A stretch of 64,000 nucleotides of DNA from assembly GCF_015706575.1 (NCBI RefSeq), contig NW_024037057.1:682001-746000 (forward strand). Direction: 5' to 3'. The translations under genes were made by a program, and so were the position numbers. Positions 33,640 through 46,000 of the stretch are shown one piece after another (positions within the stretch are counted from its first letter, which is position 1; each line of letters starts with the position of its first letter). A model generated the notes under the pieces. It did not search any database. It worked only from the letters and a program-made list of their open reading frames with translations, and was not told the DNA's origin. This DNA is from Patiria miniata (taxonomy: Eukaryota; Echinodermata; Asteroidea; Valvatida; Asterinidae).

Positions 33640-33963
33640 CTAGTCTGCTTCAAAGTACACACTCCCTTGAGTCGCATTGAAGTTTTCGGGATACTCTCGT
33701 CTGGTGGCAAGGTTCAACTCGCACATTTTACTGCCGACGTAGTAGTTAAACGACTTGCAATGTTCGTTCATGCTGCATTCCCGTCCGCAGATGACGTGGG
33801 ATCGCACAGTTTGGGTTGCAAATACATACCCTTGCAGTGCGTGATTTTCAGTCGCGTACATGGTTTGCTGGCGTCCATTACATTCATGTCCACTGGCATA
33901 AATGACCACAACCACCATTATGACTAGAGTAAAATCACCGAAACGAAAACGCGATTTCTCCAT
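33640..33963 (-). CDS. secreted single PAN/apple-domain protein, intronless
   Basis: One frame of 107 codons runs from ATG to TAG. Residues about 10-25 (FTLVIMVVVVIYASG) form a signal peptide core after a basic start (MEKSRFRFG), with cleavage likely near ASGHEC. The rest has the PAN/apple layout: HALQGYVFATQTVRSHVICG, then C-x3-C, then CKSFNYYVGSKMCELN, ending with VYFEAD. The conserved cysteines (ICGREC, HCKSF, KMCEL) and the aromatic SFNYY match the family. PAN domains bind proteins or carbohydrates outside the cell. In marine invertebrates such modules often precede other extracellular domains; here the stop follows directly, so this is either a stand-alone module or a gene whose remainder was lost. 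No clear polyadenylation signal was seen close behind it. Flanks on both sides are repeat-rich and gene-free. Confidence 0.72.
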   Translation of the reverse strand: MEKSRFRFGDFTLVIMVVVVIYASGHECNGRQQTMYATENHALQGYVFATQTVRSHVICGRECSMNEHCKSFNYYVGSKMCELNLATRREYPENFNATQGSVYFEAD

Positions 33964-34337
33964 TGTTCAAAATTGCAATGAAAGGATTTTCGGAATTGAA
34001 GGTGTCTTCGAGTATTTCGAGTCTGGATTTGAAGCGGAGCTGTCTAGTTGTCAAGATGTATTCAGCGATATAATCGCGATAAGTGGCTGAAAAATGTGAT
34101 TGCATTCAACACACAGAATCAGTTCCAAGTTGGCATGAGCTCTCCTTCCGACAATGTTTTGCACCAGACTATCACAATTACAGCATATTATAACGTGTTA
34201 TATACAGCACATCGTCTGTTTCTATAGAGGTGAGCAATCTACGGGGACGACACTGATTGGTCAGTGAAATACATACTGATAAACGCTGTGTTGTTTTGTA
34301 TTCCATAGGTTTGTGTATCAAACTGTCACCAGGAAAG

Positions 34338-34568
34338 CGCATTGGCGTCGCAGGGGGTGGGGGATGAAAAAAAAGGGGGGGGGGGGAACGTGCGAAGCCA
34401 AATTGCTGTTAATTTTAGGGGGGGGGGGGGGGGGGTTAGGGCAAATTTCCCCTTGCCCACTCTCCGTAAAATGAGAAATTGTGAACATTTTGAACAAGTT
34501 AAGGATTTGTGAGGAATGTGCTTCCCCCCCCCCCCCACACCCGGATAAAATTCCTGGTGACGTCCATG
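34338..34568. mobile_element. degenerate hAT-like MITE
   Basis: The left end GCATTGGCGTCGCAGGGGG pairs with the right end, whose reverse complement reads CCATGGACGTCACCAGGAAT. Flanking 8-mers GGAAAGCG and GAAAAGTG agree at most positions. The interior is three long G or C runs. Confidence 0.5.
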
Positions 34569-36059
34569 GAAAAGTGTTTTATTGGGAACTCGCGTGTAAC
34601 TCCACCCATGATGACGTCAAAATCGAAGTGAGCATGCTAGATCGCTGAAAAGCATTTGGATATTTCGATTGTTCGGTCTCTTTCTGAAATATTTTAAATT
34701 GTTTTATAAAGAAATGTATATCTGCTTGTGTCCAAATTATAATCTAACTTTCGATGACAAAAGTAACCCTTGTGTATCCCAAACTGCTATCAAAGCCGCT
34801 CAACAAAATCCAACAAAAATCCTGGGAATTATAATGTGAGTTGTTAACTTTATTGTTTTATTACCAACAGGTTTAATAAATTAATGTTTCTATTGATTCA
34901 GTCATTCTAAGAACAATAGCTTTGACAGTGTACCAAGAAAAGGCAGATGTTGCGTATTACTCTAGGACAAAAGAAATTGAAAGTACTTGTAGCTCATGTT
35001 AATGTTAATATGTATTTTAAAAGTTGAAACTTCATACAATGCGGTTTAATACTTTTCGGAGTTTTGTAGTTGACTCTAGCAAGAGCTCAGGATTTTTTCT
35101 CAATCAAAATATATGCGTCTCCTTGTCAATTTCCTAACAATAATCGTGTTGGGTTAGATGTACTTTCAGATAATGTCATGACTCTGTGCGCAGAGTCTCT
35201 GTACTTTGTACTGTGTCAGCTATCACCACAATGGCTATTTATCAAGGCAATTTGCTTGAATATTTAAGTGATCCATAAGTGCGACGTAACGTGTATTTTT
35301 TGTTATTTGCACTAGCTATAAATTGTCTGTTTAAATAATTCATTGTGATGGCCAGAGACAGAGAATGAATAGTTCAGTAGCACTTTGGAACGAAATTAAT
35401 TTCGACATACTCAAAACGCAATTAATTGCAGTGAGCAAGGTGGCGAGGCAGGCAATTCGCTTCCATTTCTTGTGTGTATTCCAAGAGTTAATGCAATATA
35501 GATGACTGTAGTTCATGTTGTATTTATCACAGATGAAACGATGACTATATTGACAGAAAGACCGAGAGACAATATGATCACGAAGAGTCCCTTCTCTCAT
35601 TGTTATATTCTATGTTGTTTTTTTATTTGTCATTCGTCTTGAGACCGTGGTACGAGGAGCAAATTTAAGGCGGTAACAAAGCTTGATATAAGTTTAATAT
35701 AAAAGAAGATGAAAATTGGTCATGAGTCGCAAGAATGGTGTAGTAACTTTAGAATAAGTGTGTATATAACAAAAACAAATCTCCATTTTGTATTATATTT
35801 TAGGGCTTTTTGGTTGTGTAATACTCATATGTAAACTTCACCAAATCTCTTTACTCCCCAGCCGCCGTTATGCTATAAATCGCTTCATCACCCATAACTC
35901 AGAAAAACCCTTTTTACATTTTCACTTTTGTCAGAAGAAGACTTAATCTGATATAAGTTTGCAATTTAACATATAAAGTTATTATTCGTCCTCTCCGTAA
36001 ATTGTGTACAGCTATTATCTTTGTATTTTATGATATAGACATCTGGACTGTACACACCA
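34569..36059. other. no gene seen
   Basis: AT-rich DNA; the longest frames are 65-86 codons without motifs. Confidence 0.6.
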
Positions 36060-36560
36060 TCCAACTTGACTTTTGGACGGATATATGTCATTCAGTGAAA
36101 AGGAAAGCTGCGTCGAAAATTTAGCGGGACAATTGTAAAAAAAAAAAACAGTTATGTTTGCCCAAATCATCAAGTTTGTGGTTGTTGGATTATTTATTGA
36201 TGATTCCCTTGCATCCAAATGAATATCTGCGTTGTGTGGAGAAAGCTAAATTGTAGCAAAATTTGTTTAACATCGCATGTGGCTTTTTTTTCTTCAATAT
36301 TGGCCGAAAAATTAAGTTGCCTAAAACGTACAGGGAAGATGCTTAAGTGCCCTAAAACAAATTACAACTAAACTTTTGGGACGGATATGCCATTCACAAA
36401 AAAAAGTGCGTCAATAATCTGGGGGAAATTTTTCAATATAAACTGTATTTCAAAAAAAATGGAGGCTTTTGCCAAAGTCCTCTGAATTGTTTGGTGTATG
36501 AATTATGCTTGGTGTTCCTCTTGCATCCAAAGGACTATCAGCGTTGTACATTATGTCACA
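36060..36560 (+). repeat. diverged direct duplication of about 190 bp
   Basis: ACTTTTGGACGGATAT, GTCATTCA, GTGCGTC..AAT, AAACAGT, TTTGCC, TTGCATCCAAA.GA.TAT and GCGTTGT occur at 36065-36232 and, in the same order, at 36368-36555. The copies are diverged by many small indels. Confidence 0.55.
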
Positions 36561-37058
36561 TAATCTGAAAGGTACAAAGAGCCTTTTCAATCTCATTGTG
36601 CATAGAAAGGTCGCATAATTTATAATTCCATTTAGGCGTCAGACATCATTTTGCTGCACTTGATCACGGGCGGCATGGACACAATATGGAGGCCATTAAC
36701 GCAGACCATTAATTTTGACACAAAGCATCTTACCATCTCAATTGAAAGTGGCGACCTGCTTCCGTCATTTTAAAATTACTGAACAATTAATCATCTGAAT
36801 AACTGAAAGTAGGTTTTATAATTGATTAAAGGAGGTGGTTTGTAATTAATAATTATTTAATTATGAGTCACAAGGAATAACATCAGAGAGATAATTTCCC
36901 GTTTTTCTCAAGAATAAAACCTTACGAGCAGCATCAGAAACGTACGCGTCCGAAATTTATATTTATGTTTACCAGCTAATGAAACCATAACATTAATATG
37001 TAAACACCGAAAAAAAGAAAGTCCACACTCTATGGATGGGTCACCATTTTGAATTTGG

Positions 37059-37562
37059 TCGTCTTGTGATAAAATCATTTATATAGACCTTTGGGGAATG
37101 TTGTTAGCTACCCTGTTTGCTACCAAAGAATGTCAATTGTCCAACACTGACATCGGTTTATGAAAATGGATGCAGTTAGAAAAGTAGCAACGTTAAAGAG
37201 TACGCGAGTCGACTGGAAATTGCTGCGTGACAATGTTACACTATACCTGAAACGAACGGCAGGCAATACCGATCGTACAGTGCTCAGCTTGGGCAAATTA
37301 AATTAAATAACTTGCGCTTTGTTCGGGCACTATGCAGTCTGGGGCCAATTACGGGCATGTCTGTTGGCGCTTAGCAATTTCTCCTTGGGTATCTCTTCAA
37401 TTGCAATTTTTCAAACTGCTTGGTTTTGCTTGGTTTTTCATAAACCGTTGTCAATCTTGGACGATTTACAGTCTTTGGTAGCAAACAGAGTATCAAAATG
37501 TACCTAAACAAAATTCTTCAAAGGTGTCTATAAATAATATTATCATAAGACGACGAAATTAA
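37059..37562. mobile_element. foldback element, arms about 105-130 bp
   Basis: The left arm GTCGTCTTGTGATAAAATCA ... TTTGCTACCAAAGAATGTCA ... GGTTTATGAAAA is mirrored at 37430-37562 (reverse complement GTCGTCTTATGATAATATTA ... TTTGCTACCAAAGACTGTAA ... GGTTTATGAAAA). No coding sequence lies between the arms. Confidence 0.7.
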
Positions 37563-37871
37563 AAATTATAATCCCCCCAATGAGTGTGGAGTTTATTTTG
37601 GGGTTTTTTTGGCGGTGTTTTTTTATGTCTTTGTTGGACAAAAATATAAGCAAATGTTAGCTTCATTGTCTAAATAACATCAAGACGTTGCATAAGCAAA
37701 ATAATTAAACATTGAATACTATTACCAATGATTTCCTTACCACAGAAAGTATATTGTAGCTCACCAAAATCCCACTTTCTCTCATAATGCCTAAATCTGA
37801 ACAACACGGTAAGAGCTCACTGATCTTAGTGATCACAACGCCCTTGGAACGGTGCTTCATGTGTAAGTAGT

Positions 37872-39960
37872 TAATAATAATAATAATAATACCAAGCATT
37901 TATATGGCGCTCTACAACGATCACAGCGCCTCACAACAAAGAGCTTAAACAGTTACTGAAAATTACAAAGAAATCATATCCAAACAAAAAACAAAAAACC
38001 AACTATTATACATTGGGAAATAAGTGTGTTTTGAGTAGGCGCTTGAAGATCGCTGTAGACGCAGCTTCCCTGATGTCAACCGGTAGTTGATTCCATAATT
38101 TAGGGGCAACAACAGAGAATGAATTGTCACCCGCCTTCTTGTTGGAACGAGGAACAACCAGTCGGGTGACATCAGAAGAAGAGCGGAGTCTCCTGCGATC
38201 TTCAGATCCATTCAAGTTGTACAGGGTGAGGCTATCAGTGATGTAACTTGGGGATTGACCATGGGAAGATTTATATACGTACAACATAATTTTGAACATG
38301 ATCCTTTCTTTGACGGGGAGCCAGTGAAGTAAGCGGAGTAAGTGATCTGATGAGCTTTCTCTACCGCATGAAAATACAAGACGCGCAGCTTTGTTTTGAA
38401 GACGCTGTACACGTCTAATATCGACTTCCCTGGCACCGTACATCAGTGTGTTGGCATAGTCAATACGAGAAAGGACCAAAGATCTGACAGCACTATGGCA
38501 TGCATCTTGAGTGAGGAACCGCCGAATCCGCCACAGATTACGAATATGGAAATTAACACTTCTACAAATTGTATTAATGTGATTGGTCATGGTTAGTGCA
38601 GAGTCAAGTATGACCCCAAGATTCTTCACAGTGGTAGATGGATTAATGCAGATGTCTCCAAGTTTTAACTGCAGATGTGGTAATGTGTTAACGACCTTCG
38701 GGGAAGCAAACACGAAGAATTCGGTTTTGTCTTGATTAAGTTGCAACCTGTTATGAACCATCCAAGTATTGATCCGAGAAATACAAGTGGAAAGCATGGT
38801 TAATGCACGATCAGAATCACCAGCAACCTTTGGATCAAATTCTGTATAGAGCTGGGTATCGTCTGCATAAACGTGAAAATTGAGATTGTGTTCTCTGATG
38901 ATATCACCAACTGGATGGGTGTACATAGTGAAGCATTGTGGGCCTATTACAGAGCCCTGGGGTACTGAAAATCTCAGAACATGCTCAAAAGACTGAACAG
39001 TTTTAATGGACACTCTGGTTGGACGATCATTGAGGTAGGACATGAACCATGATTTAGTCGCACCTGTAATACCAAAACGATTCTCAAGTCTGTCAAGAAG
39101 TATTCTATGATCAATGGTATCAAATGCAGCTGACATGTCAAGTAAAACCAGGAGAACAACCTTGTTTTTGTCAAGGGATTGCAGGATGTCATTTTTCACC
39201 TTAAGCAAGGCAGTCTCAGTACTGTGGTGGGTTTTATATGCTGATTGGAACTTCTCACCAAGATTGTTGTTGTTGACATGATTTGTAACTTGACATGACG
39301 CAGCCTTTTCAATTACTTTTCCAATGAACTTGATGTTTGAGACAGGTCGATAACTCTTAAGGGCATTATGATCAAGAGTGGGCTTCTTAAGAACAGGTGT
39401 GATGATGGACCGTTTGAATGTTTCAGGGAAAACACCAGATGCAAGTGAGGCGTTAACAATTCTTGTTATGATTGGTAACAAACTAGGCAAGCATTTTTTT
39501 ACAAGCCAAGATGGTAACGTGTCTAGTGAACAGGACTTGCTTGGGAACTGCCTAATGAGTTTCTCAATTTCGGGTTTGTTGAGCATCTTAAAATTGGGCA
39601 GATTAATGCAAGGATCTAGCTGAGACTCACATACAACGGTATCAGAACATAGTGAAGTTTCAGGTACAGCCTTTGACCTAATATGCTCAACTTTATCAAT
39701 GAAGAAGGACATAAAACTATCTGCAAGTTCAGTTTCAGAGTCACAAACTGGTAATGTCTTAGGACAGGTGTTCAGAAGACCCCGTATTGTGGTGTACATG
39801 TCCTTGGAACTGGCATTGCAGAATTTGTCAGAGTAGTATGCTTTCTTGGCACTAGCAATCAGCTGCTGTACATTATCCTTCTGAGTTAGAAACGCGTCAT
39901 AGTCTGTGTCCAAACAGTTAAAGTACGAGTAAATGCTTTTCAATCGGGAACTGTATTTTT
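37872..39960 (-). mobile_element. CR1/L2-like LINE, 5'-truncated, long intact RT frame
   Basis: A single 645-codon open frame (39943-38006) covers the end of the linker and the reverse transcriptase. Landmarks: KSYRPVSNIKFIGKVIEK, LDMSAAFDTIDHRILLDRL (palm A), SVPQGSVIGPQ, YADDTQLY with the catalytic Asp pair, NKTE-type LNQDKTEFF, GVILDSAL, and the C-terminal LHWLPVKERIMFK and PKLWNQLPVDIR blocks typical of CR1/L2-type elements. The endonuclease domain is missing, so the copy is 5'-truncated, as usual for LINEs. The 3' untranslated part ends in the minus-strand signature GGCGC..CATATAAATGCTTGG followed by (TAT/ATT)n at 37872-37891. It has the same orientation as the SLCO4A-like gene and starts about 45-60 bp beyond that gene's stop codon. 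Confidence 0.88.
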
Positions 39961-40002
39961 TTTTTCACAAAATTCACTGGTCTATTTTATATACATTGGC
40001 CC

Positions 40003-43000
40003 TCAAGCCGTATCATATACGGCATTTTGGACAATTTCGGCTTGGCTGCTGGACAACTCAAGCCGCCCTCGCTCTCTCGGGTCGGTCGTCGTCTTATCAT
40101 CGTCGTGCTTGTCGTTGTCACTGTTGTGGGCGGACCTGTAGAAGACGAGGGACAGGGCGTAGAAGAGGAGACCAAGCCCCTTGAAGCCCACGCCGATGGC
40201 CAGGAGCTTCCAGGCCAGCATCTGGCGGTCGTATAACCAGCACGCACCTCGAGTTCCGCAGTCGTCCTGCCACAGGAGACAGCTGGAGTCTAGAACACTA
40301 CCGAACAGAAGAGGGCCTGGAATCGAGCCTACAAAACAAATCATGCTGACATGACTATCGATATGGTTTGAAAAGAATTCGGTGAGAGAACTGATATGCT
40401 GGCTATAAAGACCACTAATACACGTAGATCAAATTATCAGCCAATCCGAGGCTCCGTGTTAAAGCATGTTCATGGCATGTCGGAATTTGTCTGATGTGAG
40501 TACGAACTACGGTATCTCGCTCTAAGCCCGGGGTCTCAAGGCTAATTAGAAATTCGTCTATAAAGTTTTCAAATACGTGTACAATAAAGTAAGAACCAAG
40601 CAATGCATGTTTTGCGCATGAAAACAAATATGGTATCATTTTGTTGAATTATTGTGAATTACTAACAAAGCGTCGTAACATGTGTTATTCCAAATAATGA
40701 CATTGAATGTCCCCTGGTGATTGAATAAAGGGATTTGGCGAACTTGGAGTAGCTCCTGTAATCCTTATTTACACAAATACTTAGTTGAAACAAATCTCAA
40801 ATGAAATCACCTAAAACTCGTGCAAAAAGCCAGTTGACTCCAACAGCAAACGACCGTTGCGTGTCTGGAACGCATCTGGGGAAACATATCATAATGGTTT
40901 TAATCTTTAATTGTTTACATGTAATGTAGTACTTTCTTATTAACTAATATTTTCTCTAGACGGTAATATTGATGGTGGATATGTCTGTGGTTTACACTAA
41001 ATAAACCCAATAACAATATTTGCAGCACGCGCAAAATATTACTTCATTGTTCATTCAGTTTGAATGTAAACCACTGTGTACCTCTTAAAAATGAAGTAAC
41101 TGGACCAAGTAGCTGGGCATCATAACGCATACACAATGATCATTTTTGCCGTCTTATCAAATATAAAACTAACTGCGCCAACCTGACTCACCGACAAGAC
41201 GTACGTGCGCCAACAAGACGTACGTTGTGATAAACCAAATACCGCTCGCACGAACAACAGCGCAAAGCAGGTACTGAACAAAATATATCACTCATGGTCC
41301 GTAATAGACTAGTTATGTATTCCCCTAGTCTGGTTCCCAGACCAAAAGATTCTGACTATTCCTGATGAATTTTAGGTCAGTAATACATTGTATTGCACAT
41401 ATATAGGTCACGTGACCAAAACGCGAGGAATTCCTCCTTTTTCCGAAAATGTCCTAAGTTTGCCGAATTCATTTCGTCGACAATCGGATAGCGCCCGAGT
41501 ATTTCCGAGTATAATATAGGTTTTATTTACTGCTATTTGCTTATTATAAACGAGTTGATAATTAATATTCATCGATTTTATTTAGAAAATTTGAAATTCA
41601 ACGACGATTTTGTACTCGGATCGTATACGAGGGGCGAATTTTTTGCTGCGTCATGTACTATTTTTTAATTTGACGAACGTTACCGGCATTTTCCAAAACT
41701 CGGCGTAGTCTTCATTCGGCTCCGCCTGCTAACAGTGCTATTTGGGTGCCTAACTTTGAAGATTTCAGGTAAACATTAGTCGATATTTTCTTACAGAAAT
41801 ATAAAACTGTGTATCACAACTGTATGGTTGATGAAGCAAGTGATTTATTTTAAAAAAATATCGGAACAATAACAGCCATAAGTGATAAAGCGAAATCGGA
41901 AACAAAGCCGAGCTTTAAAAAAGGGCCGTCAATGTCGTCATGTTTATGTTTAGCCTCGGTGGCTGCCTAACCTACAATTTAGACGCCCTGACGTCGGGAA
42001 AAATTGTCAGGTTAGGGAACCAGACGAGTATTCCACGAGCTATTTTCAAGTTTCGTCCAGAACAAAAAAAGATTTTGTTTTTCTAAATTGCCAAAAGGAT
42101 AATATACCCAAAAAAACGACATACGTTTAAATATTGAATTATTACTTTACACATTTTGAATTACTTGCAGCCCAACAATTATTCCGTTTTCCGGGTTAGG
42201 CTGGTTACCCCTCCACAGTTTGTAGGATATTGTACGGACCGGGAGCCAGTCTGATCGCAAAGCGGATCTGTTTTTGCCAACAACAAAAACATTTTTAGAG
42301 GGTTGCAGACGTCGTTGCAGAGGGAAAGGAAGTTTTTGTTTCGTTGTAATGAAACATAAACCACTACACTTTCTATTGTACGCAGTGGCGTACCCACGGG
42401 GGGGAGGCCTTGAAACCCCCCCCACCCCCCACTGAAAAAAAACCTGGCTACGCCACTGATTGTACACAACTGTATATAAATAGCAATAAACCAAATCTAA
42501 ATAAAAGTTGAACATTTATTATTCAGACAACACAAATCGAATGTGGAGAAGAGCACAGAAAACGCACCTTTAAGCTTCTTTCCTTATTTATGTCTAACAT
42601 GCGTTCAAAACAAATTGTTGGCCAAAACGCAAAGTAGGCAAAACGCAAAGAGTTATAATTAACTTTTCGCGGTAGAATCGCGTCATCGCCAACCTCGTCC
42701 CCAGGGTGTCGAGCAGTACGCGCCCATGCACCACTAGCTGCTCTCTCACCCAGGTATTGGATCATTTGCATGTGCCAGATTTTTGGACACGTATGCAAAT
42801 GATGAATAGTCTGGTGCCTGCCTGTGCGTTACATTATTGTTTGTTTTTGTATGCAATGTCTGGGGTAAAAACCAGTGTTGTTGGTCTCGAGACCGGTCTC
42901 GGTCTCGGTCTCGGTCTCGAGACCACTTTTTGCCGGTCTCGGTCTCGGTCTCGTTCTCGGGAGCTGTGGTCTCGGTCTTGGTCTCGGTCTCGGTCCCCTT

Positions 43001-46000
43001 TGGTCTCGATATGTTGGCTGGTCTCGAGTCGAGGCCAGCCAAAAGGTGAGAGGGGGCGGATTCCGCCCCCTGCCCTTTTAGGGTTAAGTAAAGAATCTGT
43101 TTAGGGCAAATGTGACTGCAGTGTGATGCTAATGGACATGTCTCTCTTCACTTTCTGGTGAGTGAGGCATAGTCCAATAACCATTGCTCCTTTTCTTATT
43201 TCTCGTTTTGATTGTGGGATGATCTGTTAAAACAAGCACTTTATAGCCATCCTCATTGATTCCAAATACAACTGAGATTTAAATCTTATGAATCAAGACT
43301 GAAACATTATTTTTACCGTCAGATTTTGTATTTTGAATATGGGGAACAATTCAACTGTTTTTCCCTTAAAATATAGGTGATTTTTTTTTCTATTTTCCTT
43401 TTCAATTTTTCCTTTATTCATGGAGGCGGGAACACTTTTTTTTTTCATTATATTTATTAATGGATATTCATCAATTCGTAGACCGTTAAATTGGTATTAG
43501 TGTTGGACAGCTGAATTTTGTGATCTCTTTATTAAAATAGACACGACTTGGGAATAGAGTATGCAAATAACGTGAAGTGTTCACAGTTGCTACTCAATAA
43601 CATGTTCTTTATCCGAATTATATTTTTTTTTTACAAAATGGAGCTTGCCATTTTTTGTTTTATCATACGTTCACTTTCTTTTTGACTCGCCATGGATTCA
43701 TCTTTTCATCTGTGATAAACACAAATTGAGCTACTACCATTGTCACACAAAAATAGAGTCTAATTGCCTGCCTTGTCTCCTTCCTAAATGTCAATTGCAT
43801 TTGCATGAGTCGAGAAGATTTGTGTTCCATTAATCGCTATATGCTGTTTACGGCCATCACAATAAACTATTAATGTATTGGCAATATGTCGTACTTGTTA
43901 ATCACTAAAATATTCAAGTAAATCGCACAGCAAAGTACCCGATGCGGCGATGCGATGGCACGGTACAAAACACAGAGAGGCGTGGGCACTGAGCCATTAA
44001 TCCTAAAAGTACATCTCGCCCACCACATTCAGTTTGTGACAGCGCCCTTCTATTATTCTTCTAATATTAGGCCATATTCTCAAATAGGCTAATGGCGATG
44101 ATGACGGCGGGCAGATTAACAGAAGATAGATCAGGCAAATATGGTTCATCAATCTTCTATAGTATATGTAACGTTATTGAAATTAAACAAAAATAAAGTG
44201 GCATTACATTTCAGCCTTAGCCAAGCCTTCTTCAAAGGTAAAATGACAGAGGAACAAGAAAAAAACATGTAGGGGACACACAAACATGCAGGGTTGGAAG
44301 GAGAATCACAAAGAGGGAGGGGGGGGCAGACCAATCCATATTTGGCTACCATCTCTCAAATTTTTGGTCTACATGTACAAATCTATATTCCATGACTGAA
44401 ATTTTAAAAAATAAATCAATATTTTTTTGCTCCAAATATTTTTCGAATCAGGTTTACAAGGAGGTCCAATGTAGAATTAAAGTTGCATTTAAATATCCGT
44501 TAGTGGTCATTGCTGAAACCAAGGTGGTGGCTGTGGAGATGAAACATAACAGATGAAACATCCACCTTTAACTTTTTACTTTTGTCAAGTTTTAACATGT
44601 TCAAGTTTTGCAAAAACTAGTACAAATTGTCGTACTCTTAAGTTAGAGTTTCTTCATCAGATTTACACTTTATAGTAGTAAAACAATATGTAAAAAAAAA
44701 AAAAAAAAAAAAAAAGTGGCAAAAATATATGGAGTTAATCAAATAAGGTTTTCCCTTTCTTTAAATTAGGTTGTTTTCAATTTTTTTAATTGATTGTGAC
44801 AATAACAAATTATGTTGTCATGTTGTAATTTAATTATGGCATGAAGCAAACACGAAGAACACTCGCATGACACAATTAAGCAGGTACAAGTGATTCCTAA
44901 CTTTTAATCACTTCCTTCACATCCCCATGAACATCAACATCTCAAGGACAGACTGTTCAGCTGTAATTAGTGTCTTGTTGTTTATTTAGATTATTGTTAC
45001 TTATTATCCGCGGTCTCGGTCTCGGTCTCGGTCTCGGACCATTTCGGTCTCGGTCTCTGTCCGCCTTGAAGGGGCTGGTCTCGGTCTCGGTCTCGCAACT
45101 TCAGGTCTCGGTCTTGGTCTCGGTCTCAGACCATCCGGTCTCGACTACAGCACTGGTAAAACCAGAATCAATTCGTCGCAGCGCGAGCATGGCGTGAGTT
45201 ACGAAAACACGATTTAACTTTAATTAAACTGTTACGATCTTATCGAGACAACATTCAGTTTCACATTTCATATTAATATGAAAAAAAATGGAAACATAAT
45301 GATATATTTTTGAGAAGGCATGGACGAATGATCGCGAAAACACGTACTGCACGTTGTGAATAATAACACCAAGTACACGATATAAATCCATATCTAGCCA
45401 ATTGTGGTATCGAATCAGGATACAGGAAAAAAAGTTTCCTATCGAGTGCTAACTATTGGAAATGATGTTGGAAATAAAGTAAGCACTGGGGACGAGGTTG
45501 CGTCATCGCAGCTTTGCAGAAATATTGTGCAATTACATGATATACAAATGGACACAGAACGCGCGAAATCTGAGACAAACAAAACTTCACGTATAAAATG
45601 CAATGGGTTGTCTAAGGGGCGTGGCTAACTCGCAAACGGCGATAGGTCAATTAGAACGTGGCACAGTGATACTGAAATACCCGGATATGCCCACGTTCAG
45701 TGTATAAACGGGGTGTCAAAAGCCAGTCATCAGGGTAGGAAAGTTATACGTACGTATACAAAATGTGACCACTTAGAAAATGGCCGCCGCGCGTTCTTGT
45801 CGGCTTCGGGGTCCAGACCAGTAAATAGTCCTGAAGCCTATCGCCATTTTGAAAATGGACGCCTGCGCTCCGTTCTAAAATATAGCTATTTTAGGGCCTA
45901 ATTTCATCCAAATTTCACAGAAATACGAGCTCGCAGTCCTCTGCACGGTTTTAAACCTTTATTTTTTTTACAAATCATCCAGTTCGCGGCCTTCAAAATG

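Larger units (their letters stand above)
42873..45155. mobile_element. hAT-like nonautonomous element with GGTCTC arrays at both ends
   Basis: The left end CAGTGTTGTTGGTCTCGAGACC is mirrored by a right end that in reverse complement reads CAGTGCTGTAGTCGAGACC. The flanking 8-mers GTAAAAAC (42865-42872) and GTAAAACC (45156-45163) differ by one base. Arrays of GGTCTC occupy about 42885-43025 and 45010-45145. The 2.3 kb interior has no transposase-like frame and contains a piggyBac-like MITE end at 43041-43083. It is inserted in the SLCO4A-like intron between exons 8 and 9. Confidence 0.8.

Noticed and set aside
42706-43104. 132-codon plus-strand frame and a 98-codon minus-strand frame
   Set aside because: They are translations of the GGTCTC array and MITE tip, with Ser-Arg and Glu-Thr runs only.
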